Assembly: GCA_017311315.1 (NCBI GenBank)
Contig: CM029631.1
Location: 11,317,910 to 11,381,909, forward strand
Source: Dendrocalamus latiflorus
Taxonomy: Eukaryota; Streptophyta; Magnoliopsida; Poales; Poaceae
Direction of reading: 5' to 3'
DNA: 64,000 bases
Position 1 is the stretch's first letter, and every line of letters begins with the position of its first letter. Below the pieces are notes generated by a model. The model saw only the letters and a list, made by a program, of their open reading frames with translations. It searched no databases and had not been told where the DNA came from. The translations under genes and the position numbers were made by a program. Shown piece by piece: positions 10,521-20,547 of this stretch.

Positions 10521-10567
10521 AAAAATCGTCGTCGTCAGTTTCAAAAAAAAAAAAATCGTCGTCGTCA
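10521..10567 (+). repeat. Poly-A micro-insertion with 17-bp direct repeats
   Basis: The 17-mer AAAAATCGTCGTCGTCA at 10521-10537 recurs at 10551-10567. Only GTTTC plus a run of A lies between. This has the form of a retroposed A-tail with its target duplication and almost no body. Slippage of the CGT repeat is the alternative. Confidence 0.5.
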
Positions 10568-10579
10568 TGTTGTCAGGAG

Positions 10580-10790
10580 ATCATGGGCTCGTTCCTTTCT
10601 GATTTTAGTTTATAGCTTTTAACTGCTCAAAGAGAGGCTAATATATGATTTTAGTTAGTATAAATAAAGCTGCTATAATATTTACTGTAATTAAATTGCA
10701 TACCATATTTTAAAAAGATATTTTATTTAAAAACTAATTATCATAAAAAATTAACTTTTAAAAGTTAAAAAAAGAGACACCACATCGCAT
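10580..10790. mobile_element. Degraded family A MITE
   Basis: The stretch from 'gggctcgttcctttctg' to 'aaaagttaaaaaaagag' resembles family A copies in layout (TTTAGTTTATAGCTTTTAACTG start, CTAATTAT/AACTTTTAAAAG end) but is strongly diverged, so the edges are approximate. Confidence 0.35.
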
Positions 10791-10850
10791 CCATTAAACT
10801 GGCGCCTCGATGGTGAACCGAGATCTAAACCTCGATCTCCCGTTCCTCCT

Positions 10851-10868
10851 CCCCCCCCCCCCCCCCCC
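10851..10868 (+). repeat. C(18) homopolymer
   Basis: Eighteen consecutive C. It is a G-quadruplex-capable tract on the minus strand and a likely length-variable site. Confidence 0.9.
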
Positions 10869-11034
10869 GAAGTGACACAGTTATACTTTTTTTTCAAAAA
10901 AAGAAAACAAAAAGAAAAACAACGATTGGTGTTGATGTATAGTTATTATTCTTTTATAAGAAAACCCAAATTTATATAAAAATTTCTATGTCTTTACTCT
11001 GTATGATCATAGCCTAGTCTTCTAAGAGTTTCCT

Positions 11035-11650
11035 CGATTCTAATAAATCATGCATAAGATCGGTATTAAAACACCGACAGATCCGGTTGAAGGTTTTTCG
11101 AGTGGGATACGATCTCTATTCGTATTGAATAAAGATTCAGTTAAAAGCTTTCTAAATTGGATATGATATCTGATCGTATTGGGCAAGAATCCAATTGGAA
11201 GCTATATAAAGAGAGATGTGGGTGTTGAGATAGGTATTTCAAGACACATCCATCTAAACTCTAGCCACCACCTCTCATAACCCTTGCCGAACGCTGGTAT
11301 TAGTACACCGATGCACGGTGTTCCATTCTTGGACGTGTGGACTCTAGTAGATGCGCTACTGTGACTGTGGTGCTAATCGGGACGATCGCGAGGAGTAGAC
11401 GGTTGGCCAGAGGACGATCTACTATTTTCACTACATCGATGCATGCTACGTTGAACTAACCGCTTCAATTCTACTTTTACTGGACTGCACATCTACTGGT
11501 AATACTCTATAATCTGCTAGATAGTCAGACCACTAGCTCTAAACTAGTCTAACTGCTCTGTCAATAGCGGTCAGACCGGTACTGTAGTATCGACCACCGT
11601 TCTACTTCCACGCTTTGATGAGTATATCGGGTCCTGCATACATTAACGCT
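11035..11650 (+). repeat. LTR-like remnant
   Basis: Has the make-up of a plant LTR: paired 'ACACCGA' motifs near 11070 and 11310, a TATA-like CTATATAAAGAG at about 11204, and a following transcript-like leader. No matching second LTR, primer-binding site or coding region was seen, so a solo or decayed LTR is inferred only. Confidence 0.3.
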
Positions 11651-11720
11651 ACACGTAATTAATCGCGATACCGATATGATATTCCAGCTGGATCATTGTC
11701 GTCCGTTGGTTCTGCTTCAC

Positions 11721-11980
11721 GAACTGCTCCTGGAGAATATTTAATCCCTCTCGTACATATCTGAAGATTATGATGTAGTTAACTATGTTCCAAAATGCTG
11801 ATAGCTACCTACTTGTAACTAAGCATTTCATGATCGTGATGCTGTCATGTGAACTGCTCCTGGAGAATATTTAATCTCTCTCGTACATATCTGAAGAGTA
11901 TGATGTAGTTAACTATGTTCCAAATTGCCGATGGCTACCTACTTGTAACTAAGCATTTCATGATCGTGATGCTGTCATGT
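11721..11980. repeat. 130-bp tandem duplication
   Basis: 11721-11850 and 11851-11980 are adjacent copies beginning GAACTGCTCCTGGAGAATAT, differing at a handful of positions. No coding frame is conserved across it. Confidence 0.9.
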
Positions 11981-12285
11981 GTAATCTTCAGAGATTGCAT
12001 CTTATGCATGGTCACTAATTGTGTTAGTCTAGCCGTAAATTGACCGGAGGACGCTGTAGATGAAGCATTAATGGGCAGAGGCCACCATTAAGAATTCAGT
12101 TAATTAATTGCCTTATATCAATGTTTTTATCTCGCATGTTCCTACAATTGATTCGTAAGGATCTCTAAAAAATCTGCCTGAAATTCTTACGTGCCAAACG
12201 GGCCCCGTTTATTTTAAAGGCGGACATAGCTTCGATTTGTGATACTACAGAACTGATGACTACAGAACTGATGAGCGCATGTCAA

Positions 12286-12530
12286 GGGCCTGTTTGATTT
12301 GACTACGGTTTATACCTTTTGACTGAAATCATTGAATTTTAGCTATTTATGATAGAGATTACAGAAAGAGAGATATTTGCTTGCGATTTTTGTTGATACA
12401 GATGTTGGACTTTTAACGTGCACTACAATTAACTTATAGACTCCATCTTAAAAAATACTTTATTTAAAAATTAGATATTATACCAAAAAAATCAAAAACC
12501 GTTTTTAAAAAAACCATTGAGAACAGGCCC
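12286..12530. mobile_element. Family A MITE, complete
   Basis: A 245-bp element with ends GGGCCTGTTT ... GAACAGGCCC. It shares internal blocks (TTTTAACGTGCACTACAATTAA and the 'tagactcc.tctta' block) with the copies at 13756, 17442, 31785, 33010, 52992 and 56481. No clear target duplication was found, so the superfamily is left open. Confidence 0.75.
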
Positions 12531-12902
12531 AAAGCCTCAACCAAAACCAAGCCAATTTAAGTGCAATTTTGACAGGATCTTCCATTAGGACCACTTGCAC
12601 TATTATACTTTGTTAGGACAGGTACGCATCACCTACAACCATAATCAAACTCTGTGACGGCAAGCTGAAATTGCTTTCCTATTGGCGAGTTGAGAGCTGC
12701 GTCCATGCTCTGTTCGTCAGGCAAAGATCCGTTCCTTCACAGCTAGTGGCTCTTCGGCAATCTAAATCTACCGTGGCGCCTTCCATGGGCCCACCTACAT
12801 GTCACTCCGGGCCCACACCCCCTGAAACTTGTGGACAACGGCGGCAGATGGAGGGGAAGTGGGCCCACCAATCATTCGGCATGAAAGTTGATGCATCATT
12901 AG
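12531..12902. other. Intergenic, no gene recognised
   Basis: Contains a 94-codon open frame (12671-12955) without recognisable domains. A short GC-richer patch at 12770-12860 is the only compositional feature. Confidence 0.4.
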
Positions 12903-13092
12903 CCCTGTTTCGATCAAACGGGATTTTGGTTTTTAAAAGTCGGTTTTTGAATTAAGTGTTTTTTAAAGTGATTTTTATGATTTGTTTGTAATAGTTACTT
13001 TAGCTATTTTAAATGGAATAACTTCTCAACACAAGTGTCCTTACTCAATCTCTCTTGCAATCAATCAAAAACCACGTCACTTTTGAACAGAG
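12903..13092. mobile_element. Family B MITE
   Basis: Starts 'gccctgtttcgatcaaac' and ends 'cacttttgaacaga', with an internal 'ttaaatggaataacttctca' and 'aatctctcttgcaatcaatc'. The same blocks occur in the interrupted copy at 18605-19022. Confidence 0.5.
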
Positions 13093-13755
13093 TCAATGTT
13101 GGCACACCGAGATTGAATCGTATATTTCAGATACTGAAATTTGGAGTGCCAGTAGATTCAAGAGACAAAACGCATTGAATTGTGCCGGACAGAGTCTACG
13201 ATACCAGGATGATCGTCTATAGAAAGGAACAACGGGACACAATATACGAATTTGATATATTTGGTGGCGATTTTTATCTTCCTTGAAAGCTAAGTCGATT
13301 TCGAGAGATGGACAATAGATTTGTTGGTGTTTTCAGTCGCGCTCTCCTTTGTCTCCCACTTGTGCTTTGAAATCATGAACCCCGATATGTCAATTTCTCA
13401 AAAGAATGACGATTGAGAGAAAATAACAAACACCCAAAATGGAAAATTCATGCTTGTTCTCAAGAAAATCATGCAACTATACTTACCAAGAATTGAATAC
13501 GGCCTAAACAAAAGAAGAACTTCATTTCTCTCCTTCCTATTGTAAGCTAACAATAAAATTGATTGGACTCGAGTCTATTATTGAGTATCACCCAAACAGG
13601 ACCAAATGTTACCCAACTTTACTAATTCCTCGCAAAAATAAGTTTGCTAATTAAAACATTCAGTTGTAAGGAAAAATTTAGTAACGTGTGCTTGACGGAA
13701 TAGGCGGAAGAACCATGATCCTAGAAAACAACCACATCCCAAGAGAAGTGAATAT

Positions 13756-13993
13756 GGCCCTGTTCTTTACGGCTTCTAAAAGCGGCTTTTAGCTTTTACT
13801 ACAGTATCTAATTTTCAAACGGAGTATTTTCTTAAGACGGGATCTACAAATTAATTGTAGTACACGTTAAAAGTCCAACATTTGTAACAACCAAAATCGC
13901 AAGCGAGTATCTCTCTCCATAATCTCTGTCACAAACAGCTAAAATTCAAAAATTTCAGCCAAAAACTATAAGCCGCAGCCATATCAAACAGGC
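13756..13993. mobile_element. Family A MITE, complete
   Basis: Ends GGCCCTGTTC ... CAAACAGGC with the full family A interior, including ACGGAGTATTTTCTTAAGAC and the CAAGCGAGTATCTCTCTCC block. Opposite orientation to the copy at 12286. Confidence 0.75.
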
Positions 13994-16800
13994 AGCAACT
14001 ATGGTCGTGATTGAAAACTATGTCAGTCTCAACGAATAGACAATAGATCAAGAGACATCTTCAAGGTCACTCTCGTTTGTGCTCCACTTGTCCCTTGACA
14101 TTGGGGGATCACAAAAAAAAACAGTTTATTCATTAAAAATGACAAATAACCCGAAACAGAAATTTCAAGCTTATGCTCTTTTAGAATCGCCATAGAAAAT
14201 TTGAAACTTAATTACCAAGAATCAAATTGAGCTACAAAACAAAAATATAAACCTTTCCCTTTTTTCGTTTACAGGTCTATAACCAACTTGAACCTGATTT
14301 CACCCTAAATGAGTTTCATGTGCAGTATAACTCAAAACTTTCAGACAAGAACCAACGTAAACATGTCCGAGAGTAGCCACCTTCAGTTAGTATGCCTTAT
14401 TATTCAGCGCTTGACTAACTTCATGCATTAATATATCTGCGTCAAAAACTATATTTTTGACAAAATCTCATGCATAAATAACACCTAATTTTAAAAGGGC
14501 TAATCTTAGATGATCAAGCAGGGAAGGTCACCACTACGGAGGTAAGAAAACCTCCATTGAGAACACAACAAATTTATCATATGTTTTCCGCAAAAGCTGA
14601 TACAATCCAAACAATTCCTACTTGCTTTTACTTGTCAATGAAGCCAGTCAAGTTGGGGAATATTCATATACATGTTGAACAAGGCACTTAGGCACATATT
14701 GGTACAATAGAACCATGCCAAAATGCCTTACCAGAAAATATCTCATCTGCTTTGTCACCACTCACCAATCAGCTTTGCTTTCTTCACTACCAGTTAATAA
14801 CAATAGGGACATGGGCAAATGTAGTAATCAATGATGCCAAAGCCTGGGTCCTAGTGTCTGGAACAAACAACAGATCGTGCAAAAGTAGTAGACCCAATTG
14901 TAGCTACAATTCTTCATGGTAAGTACAAGCAATGTGCTGTATAAGTCCATCTTCGATCAGTCATTGATATGCGTTTACAAATTGGGAATGTGACAAATGA
15001 CTTCAATCTAGTGCTCAATTTTATACCCTGTCCTTATCCTTGAGATCTGGAGCGCATGCAGGTCTAGCTAAGAGTAGTGGTTAGCGATTAAGGACAAACC
15101 ATTTGTCACTTGATGGAAAAATGAGGATGCTCGTGATGATCTTATCTAGTTTTCCATTAAAATTTCTATGTGTTTGCAATGTACAGTGGTGTTAGATTGT
15201 GATCTTCAGCCACATATATGTAAAAGCTAAAGAGTGGACCGTGCTTTATTCCTGCCTCATGATCTCTCTGGCAGTTGTGTTTAGATTAATGAAAGATGTA
15301 GATATGCCACTTCTCTAGTTTTGTTAATTAATGGGGAATTCCTCTTTTCCACATGCTTTTGTTTCCGATATTGTTGATTCTCCCCTTGATGGAAGAGAAA
15401 GTAAGTTCCCCAGAGCTAGCAAAATGGATGCTGCCAACGAGAAGAAGGCAAATAAAGACCATATTCTAGGCAACAGCTTTTTAATTGCTAACAAAGATTA
15501 AGAGCTATTCCCTACCTCATTTTTTCCCCAAAAAAAAAACTGTTGTGATACTAGGTAGATGAAATAGAGATATACAAACTGTCTGATTGATCAGGACATT
15601 AAGACAAGACCAACTTAACATATAGATCCATGCATTCTCGCCAGCTTCCATCTCCTCTCAGCTTCTTTAATTTTCTCGTCCTCAATGTACAAGTCCTTTT
15701 CGACCAATGCAAGGTAGTACTAGCATGACCCACGATGGAAGTAAACATGTTTGGACTAATACTACCAAGTTTGGACTAATCACCAGCTGAGAAGACAGCC
15801 ATTGAGTGCTAACGAAGCACTAAAGCTAGCAGAGATGAATGAACAAGCACGGCACCGGTATGTTGAATAATCCAGCACATTCACTGTGATCAAAAGTCGT
15901 AGCTCATGATCGAAGTTGTAGAGTACCGATACAGTCGCATATTTATTGTAGCGGTCGTAGAGTACTGTAGCAGTCGTGGAGTTGCTGTGTAGTCGTAGAG
16001 CTACTGGTCATGAGTCGTAGCGGCCGTGGTCGTAGTCGTAGCGGTTGTGGTCGAAGAGTTGTTGTAACAGTTGAAAATGCTCGACGCGTGCTCAATCCAC
16101 GCAAGAGCACGTTCTCCGCTTTGTTAGCGTCGTGCACATCATAGCTTGGGTCCGTGGAATCATGCAGGTAGTGGCGCATAATAAGGGTGACTTAACCACC
16201 AGAGTTAGACTATGATTTTCTTTAAGTCGCAGTCTAATGCAACAGAAAACACTGTCAGATTTCTAGCAACGCAAAAACTCTTATGTTCTTACTCTGTTCT
16301 TCCAACTTTGTGTGTGTTTGAGTGTGAATTTAGACATGTTGATCGGCCGAAGCTCTTGACAGGACACACCTTTTACCATTGGCTCAGTCTATTAATTCTT
16401 TTGATTAGGAACCTGCAGACAACTTAATCGAGCCGATTGAATCAAATCAAGCTGTGGCATAAGAGCTCAAGCGTGTAGGTTCATAATACCCATCGCAAAT
16501 CGCAATCGTATAATTAATTGTTTAACACATTATATATTTTTCTCTTTCATATTTTGCAATTCGCTCTGTTCCTGAGTCGGACCCCTGCTATTTTGATTTT
16601 TGACACTAGAATCTATTGAACAAAACGTATTTGATAGACAAAACTTCGAAATATGATCGTCAAAATTGAAAAGCTTCGTACTCATATATAATCATAGCTA
16701 AATTAATTTGGGCCCTTGTGCAGTTGATATCAAATCTAGGCTAGCTTTCGGACAGTCTCATGAACTCTAGAGAGGCCAGATAAGTGCCATCGTTTCCTAA
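13994..16800. other. Gene-free AT-rich stretch
   Basis: 2.8 kb without a recognisable gene. The only patterned part is 15895-16090, with many degenerate copies of GTCGTAG (for example gtagcggtcgtagagtac), possibly part of a retrotransposon spacer. Confidence 0.45.
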
Positions 16801-16805
16801 CAACT

Positions 16806-17345
16806 AGTCACGTAGGCGTGGCGCCACGCCACGCCAGCCACCTTATGGGCCGAAGTAAAAGAGGCGAAAATTCGTGAGAAGCTTTTTTAAAAAAATCGAG
16901 GACACATGCATATTTTCGGAAAAGCCAAAGGTCTTTTTCGAAAAAAATCGAAGACCTGTACGCAACTAAACGAGGACCCGTACGTAATTTAGAAAACTGC
17001 GGGGCGCTATCTTGCAAAGGATACAAAAATTCGGTGAAGTGAAGGGGTGTTTTTAAAAAAACAAAATTGGCAGGGACCTTTTTGCGAGAATAAAGGACCT
17101 GTACGTAACTAAACGAGGACCTGTACGTAATTTAGAAAACCGCGGGGCGCTATCCTGCGAAGGATACGAAATTTCGGTGAAGTGAAGGGGTGTTTTTAGA
17201 AAAAAACAAAACTGGCAGGGATCGTTTCGCGAGGAAAAAGGACCTCTACGTAATTTTTGAAAAAGTCAAGGAAAATGCCTCCCCCGGCCGTACGCGAATT
17301 CCCCCGCCACGCGCCGGCCGAGGGAGCGCTGGGGCGACGTGGACA
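16806..17345 (+). repeat. Family C dispersed repeat with an internal tandem unit
   Basis: Shares its whole length with 53546-53945, from 'cacgccagccacc.tatg' through 'aggacctgtacgtaa' to 'ccccgccacgcgccggccg'. This copy has an extra ~155-bp tandem unit (about 16940-17090 and 17095-17230, each with 'cgcggggcgctatc' and 'aaggatac'). No coding capacity; a non-autonomous transposon or solo repeat. Confidence 0.6.
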
Positions 17346-17441
17346 CGCTGTGCGGCCACGAATGCTTCCGCTAATACTTCGGTTACGATTCCTCTTAGGG
17401 AGGATTGTAGGGTGGTTCGTGAGTACTCAATAAAGCTTTCA

Positions 17442-17710
17442 GGGCCTGTTCTTTAAGTCAAAAGCTGACGGCTTTTGGTTTTTGCTATAGTAACTAACTT
17501 TTAAACAGAGTATTTTCTTAAGACGAGGTCTACAAGTTAAACGATCTACACGTTAAAAGCTCAACATCTGTACCAACCAAAATTACAAGTGAGTATCTGT
17601 CTCTCCGTAATTTGTACCATAAACAGCCAAAAGCTATAGGGCCTGTTCTTTTCCTCCGAAGCTAGCGGTTTTTGGCTTTTGCTACAGTACCTAACTTCCT
17701 TTTAAAAAAA
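17442..17710. mobile_element. Family A MITE followed by a truncated second copy
   Basis: 17442-17638 is a family A copy beginning GGGCCTGTTC. At 17639 a second GGGCCTGTTC begins in the same orientation and is cut off about 70 bp later, so the second copy either inserted at the end of the first or the pair arose by unequal exchange. Confidence 0.6.
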
Positions 17711-18322
17711 ACTTGGGGTTCCTCTAAAAAAAACTTGGGGTCTCTTTGATTGAGGAATTTTTTTATCACTGTGCTTCACACGGATTGGAGTTTTTAAATA
17801 GAGAGCCAGGGAATCCATCGATATTTTTGTTCTCTTCAGGTTCAGGCAAAGGCATATGGGATATTGGCCTTCTGAAAAGCCAGGGGCACCACTAGGGCTA
17901 GTAGCAAGCAGCATGGGTGGCCCCAGCTTAGCTTATATGGCCCTCACAAATATCAGGGGCCAATTGCAACCTGCCAACACCACAATGAAAACCTCACCCA
18001 CACACCACTTCAAAACCAGAAAAACAGTGATAAAATCCACACAATTTTCTTCAAAAAAAATGATAAAATGCACACAAACGGATTTCACGTATGCACTAAA
18101 AAGTTTACCTTAGCTAAAACATTCTGCTTAAAACAAATAACATAGCGACTAAATCATTAATCTAGACATATTTAAAAGGCAACAATTTGTCCACATCAGA
18201 CGACTAGCTTGCACAACTTTTCGCACGCACTCGGTACACATAAACCTCCACGCACGATCAATACCCAGAAGCTACTCCCAAGTTTCCTGTTCTACAGGTT
18301 GGACCTCTACTCCCCTCTCTTA

Positions 18323-18597
18323 GGGCATCTGTAGTGTATATAACCCAAGGGGTCTTAAGGTGGGTCTCATCTAAATCTTAAGGCTGACTCTATAGTGTAT
18401 ATAACCTAAGAGGCCTTAAGACGGTCCCACTTGGTAGATAAAGAAAAATTGTATTTTAATGCTTGTGGTCAGGTCTTTAGCTTGAGTACCAGGCTTAAGC
18501 CTTTTTGCTTATAGCCTGCTTAAGGTCATCCTTGTAATGTATAAGGTTGACCTTAAGGTGGCTTAAGACCTTCTATTTTCATACACTACAGATGCCC
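18323..18597. mobile_element. Tourist-like MITE with TTA target duplication
   Basis: A 275-bp element with ends GGGCATCTGTAGTGTAT ... ACTACAGATGCCC, flanked by TTA (18320-18322 and 18598-18600). A second copy in inverse orientation lies at 31461-31736 in the bZIP intron, flanked by TAA. A 3-bp TTA/TAA duplication is the signature of PIF/Harbinger (Tourist) elements. Confidence 0.88.
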
Positions 18598-18604
18598 TTA
18601 GATC

Positions 18605-19022
18605 TTATTCCAAATAACTTCTTGCTTTTAGAAGTCTGTTTTTGAATAGAATGACCTTTCAAAGTAGTTTCTATAAACCGTTTGTACTGTAGGAGCCGTT
18701 TTAAATGGAGTGGTTTCTTAGGCCCCGTTTGGCACGACTCCACTTCACAAGTGGAGCTGTTTTTTTTGACTTCACAAGTGGAGCTGGGTGAAGCTACTTT
18801 TTTCAGCTCCACCCAAGAAGCTACTTTTGTCTCAGCAGGTTTTAAGGGACTCCTTGGGTGGAGCTATTTTGTTGTACCCCGTTTGGCACAAAACGACTCC
18901 AAACAGCTCCAGGAGCCGGTGGTGGAGCTGTGCCAAACGGGGCCTTAATGCGGGTGTTCCTTACTCTCTCAATCTCTCTCGCAATCAGCTAAAAGTCAAA
19001 AACTATAGCACTTTTGAACAGG
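18605..19022. mobile_element. Family B MITE interrupted by another MITE
   Basis: The left part (about 18605-18720) and right part (18948-19022) together match the family B copy at 12903-13092, including 'ttaaatggagtggtttctta' and 'caatctctctcgcaatcag'. The interruption is the 224-bp element at 18721-18944. Confidence 0.6.
18721..18944. mobile_element. Tourist-like MITE nested in family B MITE
   Basis: A 224-bp element with perfect ends GGCCCCGTTTGGCAC ... GTGCCAAACGGGGCC, flanked by TTA (18718-18720 and 18945-18947). The interior repeats 'CTTCACAAGTGGAGCTG' twice and several 'gctcca' motifs. The TTA duplication marks PIF/Harbinger-type insertion. Confidence 0.88.
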
Positions 19023-19129
19023 ATAATACCAACCCTAGCTAATATCAGTAATTAACCATGGTTAACCAAACCCAAAACCCTAGTTAACTAAACAAACTAA
19101 AACGGCAAGTTGCATAGCCAACTCACCCA

Positions 19130-19135
19130 TATAAA
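19130..19135 (+). promoter_or_regulatory. TATA box of the CIPK gene
   Basis: TATAAA 104 bases before the CIPK start codon, in an otherwise unpatterned leader, consistent with a transcript start near 19160 and a ~70-base 5' UTR. Confidence 0.5.
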
Positions 19136-19233
19136 CGCAACACCCCAGCACCTTCACCTAATGCCGGACGCACAGCACATCGACATAACCTAAGGCACCA
19201 ACCTTGAGGTGTTCTTGGTTGGTGCTCTTGTGC

Positions 19234-20547
19234 ATGGACTCCATGGACGCCAAGAGCAAGAGCAAGAGCAGCAAGGGCGCGCCGCTGCTCGGCAAGTACG
19301 AGCTGGGCCGCCTGCTCGGGCGCGGCACGTTCGCCAAGGTCTACCTGGCGCGCTCGGTAGCCGACGGCGAGGTGGTGGCGTTGAAGGTGCTCGACAAGGC
19401 GGAGGTGATGGGCACGGCGGGCATGGCTCCGTGCGTCCTTCGGGAGGTGGCGGCCATGCGCCGGCTGCGCCACCCGCACGTGCTCCGCCTGCACGAGGTG
19501 CTCGCCACGCGTGCCAGGATCTACCTCGTCATGGAGCTGGCGCCCGGCGGCGACCTCCTCTCCAGGCTCGCCGCACTCCCGCGGCGCCGCCTCCCGGAGC
19601 ACGCCGCCCGCCGCGTGTTCGTACAGCTCGTGGCGGCGCTCTCCTACTGCCACGCCCACGGCGTCGCGCACCGCGACGTCAAGCCGCAGAACATCCTCCT
19701 CGACGGCGACGGCAACCTCAAGGTCTCCGACTTCGGCCTCTCCGCGCTCCCGGACTCGCTCCGCGACGACGGCCGCCTCCACACAGCCTGCGGCACCCCG
19801 GCCTACGCCGCGCCGGAGGTGCTCCGCCGCAAGGCCTACGACGGCGCCAAGGCCGACGCGTGGTCCTGCGGCGTCATCCTCTTCGTCCTCCTCGCCGGTT
19901 ACCTCCCCTTCGACGACTCCAACATCGCCAACATGTGCCGGAAGGCACACCGGCGAGAGTATGAGTTCCCGCAGTGGGTGTCCCAGCCGGCGCGCCGGCT
20001 GGTGAGCCGCCTTCTCGACCCGAACCCGGCGACCCGCGTCGCCGTCGAGTCTCTGGCGACCCACCCATGGTTCAAGCGGTCCCTCAGCCTGGACTCGCAG
20101 CTCGGCGGGCTGCTCAACGGCCAGCCAGAGCGCGCGCTGGCGTTCCAGGCGCCGGCGCTGAACGCCTTCGACATCATAACCATGTCGCCGGGGCTCGACC
20201 TATCCGGGCTGTTCGGCGAGAGCAAAAGGATCAGAGAGAAGCGGTTCATGACGACGGCGTCGCCGGAGCAGACGCTGGAGCAGCTCGGCCGGGCGGGCTG
20301 GAAGCTCGGGTACGTGGTGGTGGGGAAGAAAGGAGTGGAGTGCCTGCCGCTAGGGGGGTTGCCGAGGCTCGCGGCGATGTCGGTGGAGATGTCTGAGGTG
20401 GCGCCACCGCTGATGCTCGTCGAGCTGCGGCTGGAGGAGGACGATGGGGATGGAGATGGTAAAGGATTTGGGTGGGAGGAGCTGAGGGTGGAGCTAGCGG
20501 ATGTAGTTAGGGCTTGGCACAGCTGCCAAGATTTGCGAGAAGTTTAG
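19234..20547 (+). CDS. CIPK: CBL-interacting protein kinase (CIPK/SnRK3), intronless
   Basis: A 437-residue serine/threonine kinase that calcineurin-B-like calcium sensors recruit to membranes, where CIPKs phosphorylate ion transporters. Seen here: glycine loop GRGTFAKV (29-36), catalytic lysine K51, HRDVKPQN with D148, DFG at D166, an activation loop running to the APE motif (YAAPEVL), and the autoinhibitory CBL-binding NAF motif at N310-F312 (NAFDIITMSPGLDLSGLF). A phosphatase-interaction-like region follows (RFMTTASPEQTLEQL). Length and lack of introns fit the intronless CIPK clade, near rice CIPK4/CIPK7 by memory. The first ATG (19234) is used; a second ATG nine bases on (19243) is also possible. 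The coding region is strikingly GC-rich compared with its AT-rich flanks, as usual for intronless grass genes. All key residues are present, so it should be functional. Confidence 0.95.
   Translation: MDSMDAKSKSKSSKGAPLLGKYELGRLLGRGTFAKVYLARSVADGEVVALKVLDKAEVMGTAGMAPCVLREVAAMRRLRHPHVLRLHEVLATRARIYLVMELAPGGDLLSRLAALPRRRLPEHAARRVFVQLVAALSYCHAHGVAHRDVKPQNILLDGDGNLKVSDFGLSALPDSLRDDGRLHTACGTPAYAAPEVLRRKAYDGAKADAWSCGVILFVLLAGYLPFDDSNIANMCRKAHRREYEFPQWVSQPARRLVSRLLDPNPATRVAVESLATHPWFKRSLSLDSQLGGLLNGQPERALAFQAPALNAFDIITMSPGLDLSGLFGESKRIREKRFMTTASPEQTLEQLGRAGWKLGYVVVGKKGVECLPLGGLPRLAAMSVEMSEVAPPLMLVELRLEEDDGDGDGKGFGWEELRVELADVVRAWHSCQDLREV

Noticed and set aside
15890..16190. CRISPR-like array from GTCGTAG repeats
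   Set aside because: Repeats are short, irregular and degenerate with no spacers; the sequence is eukaryotic.
19204..19233. Extended N terminus for the CIPK from a TTG at 19204
   Set aside because: The first ATG is at 19234; a TTG start is not expected in a plant nuclear gene.
19123..20068. Minus-strand frames opposite the CIPK gene (313 codons)
   Set aside because: Shadow of GC-rich codon use in the kinase gene; no domain and low-complexity composition.
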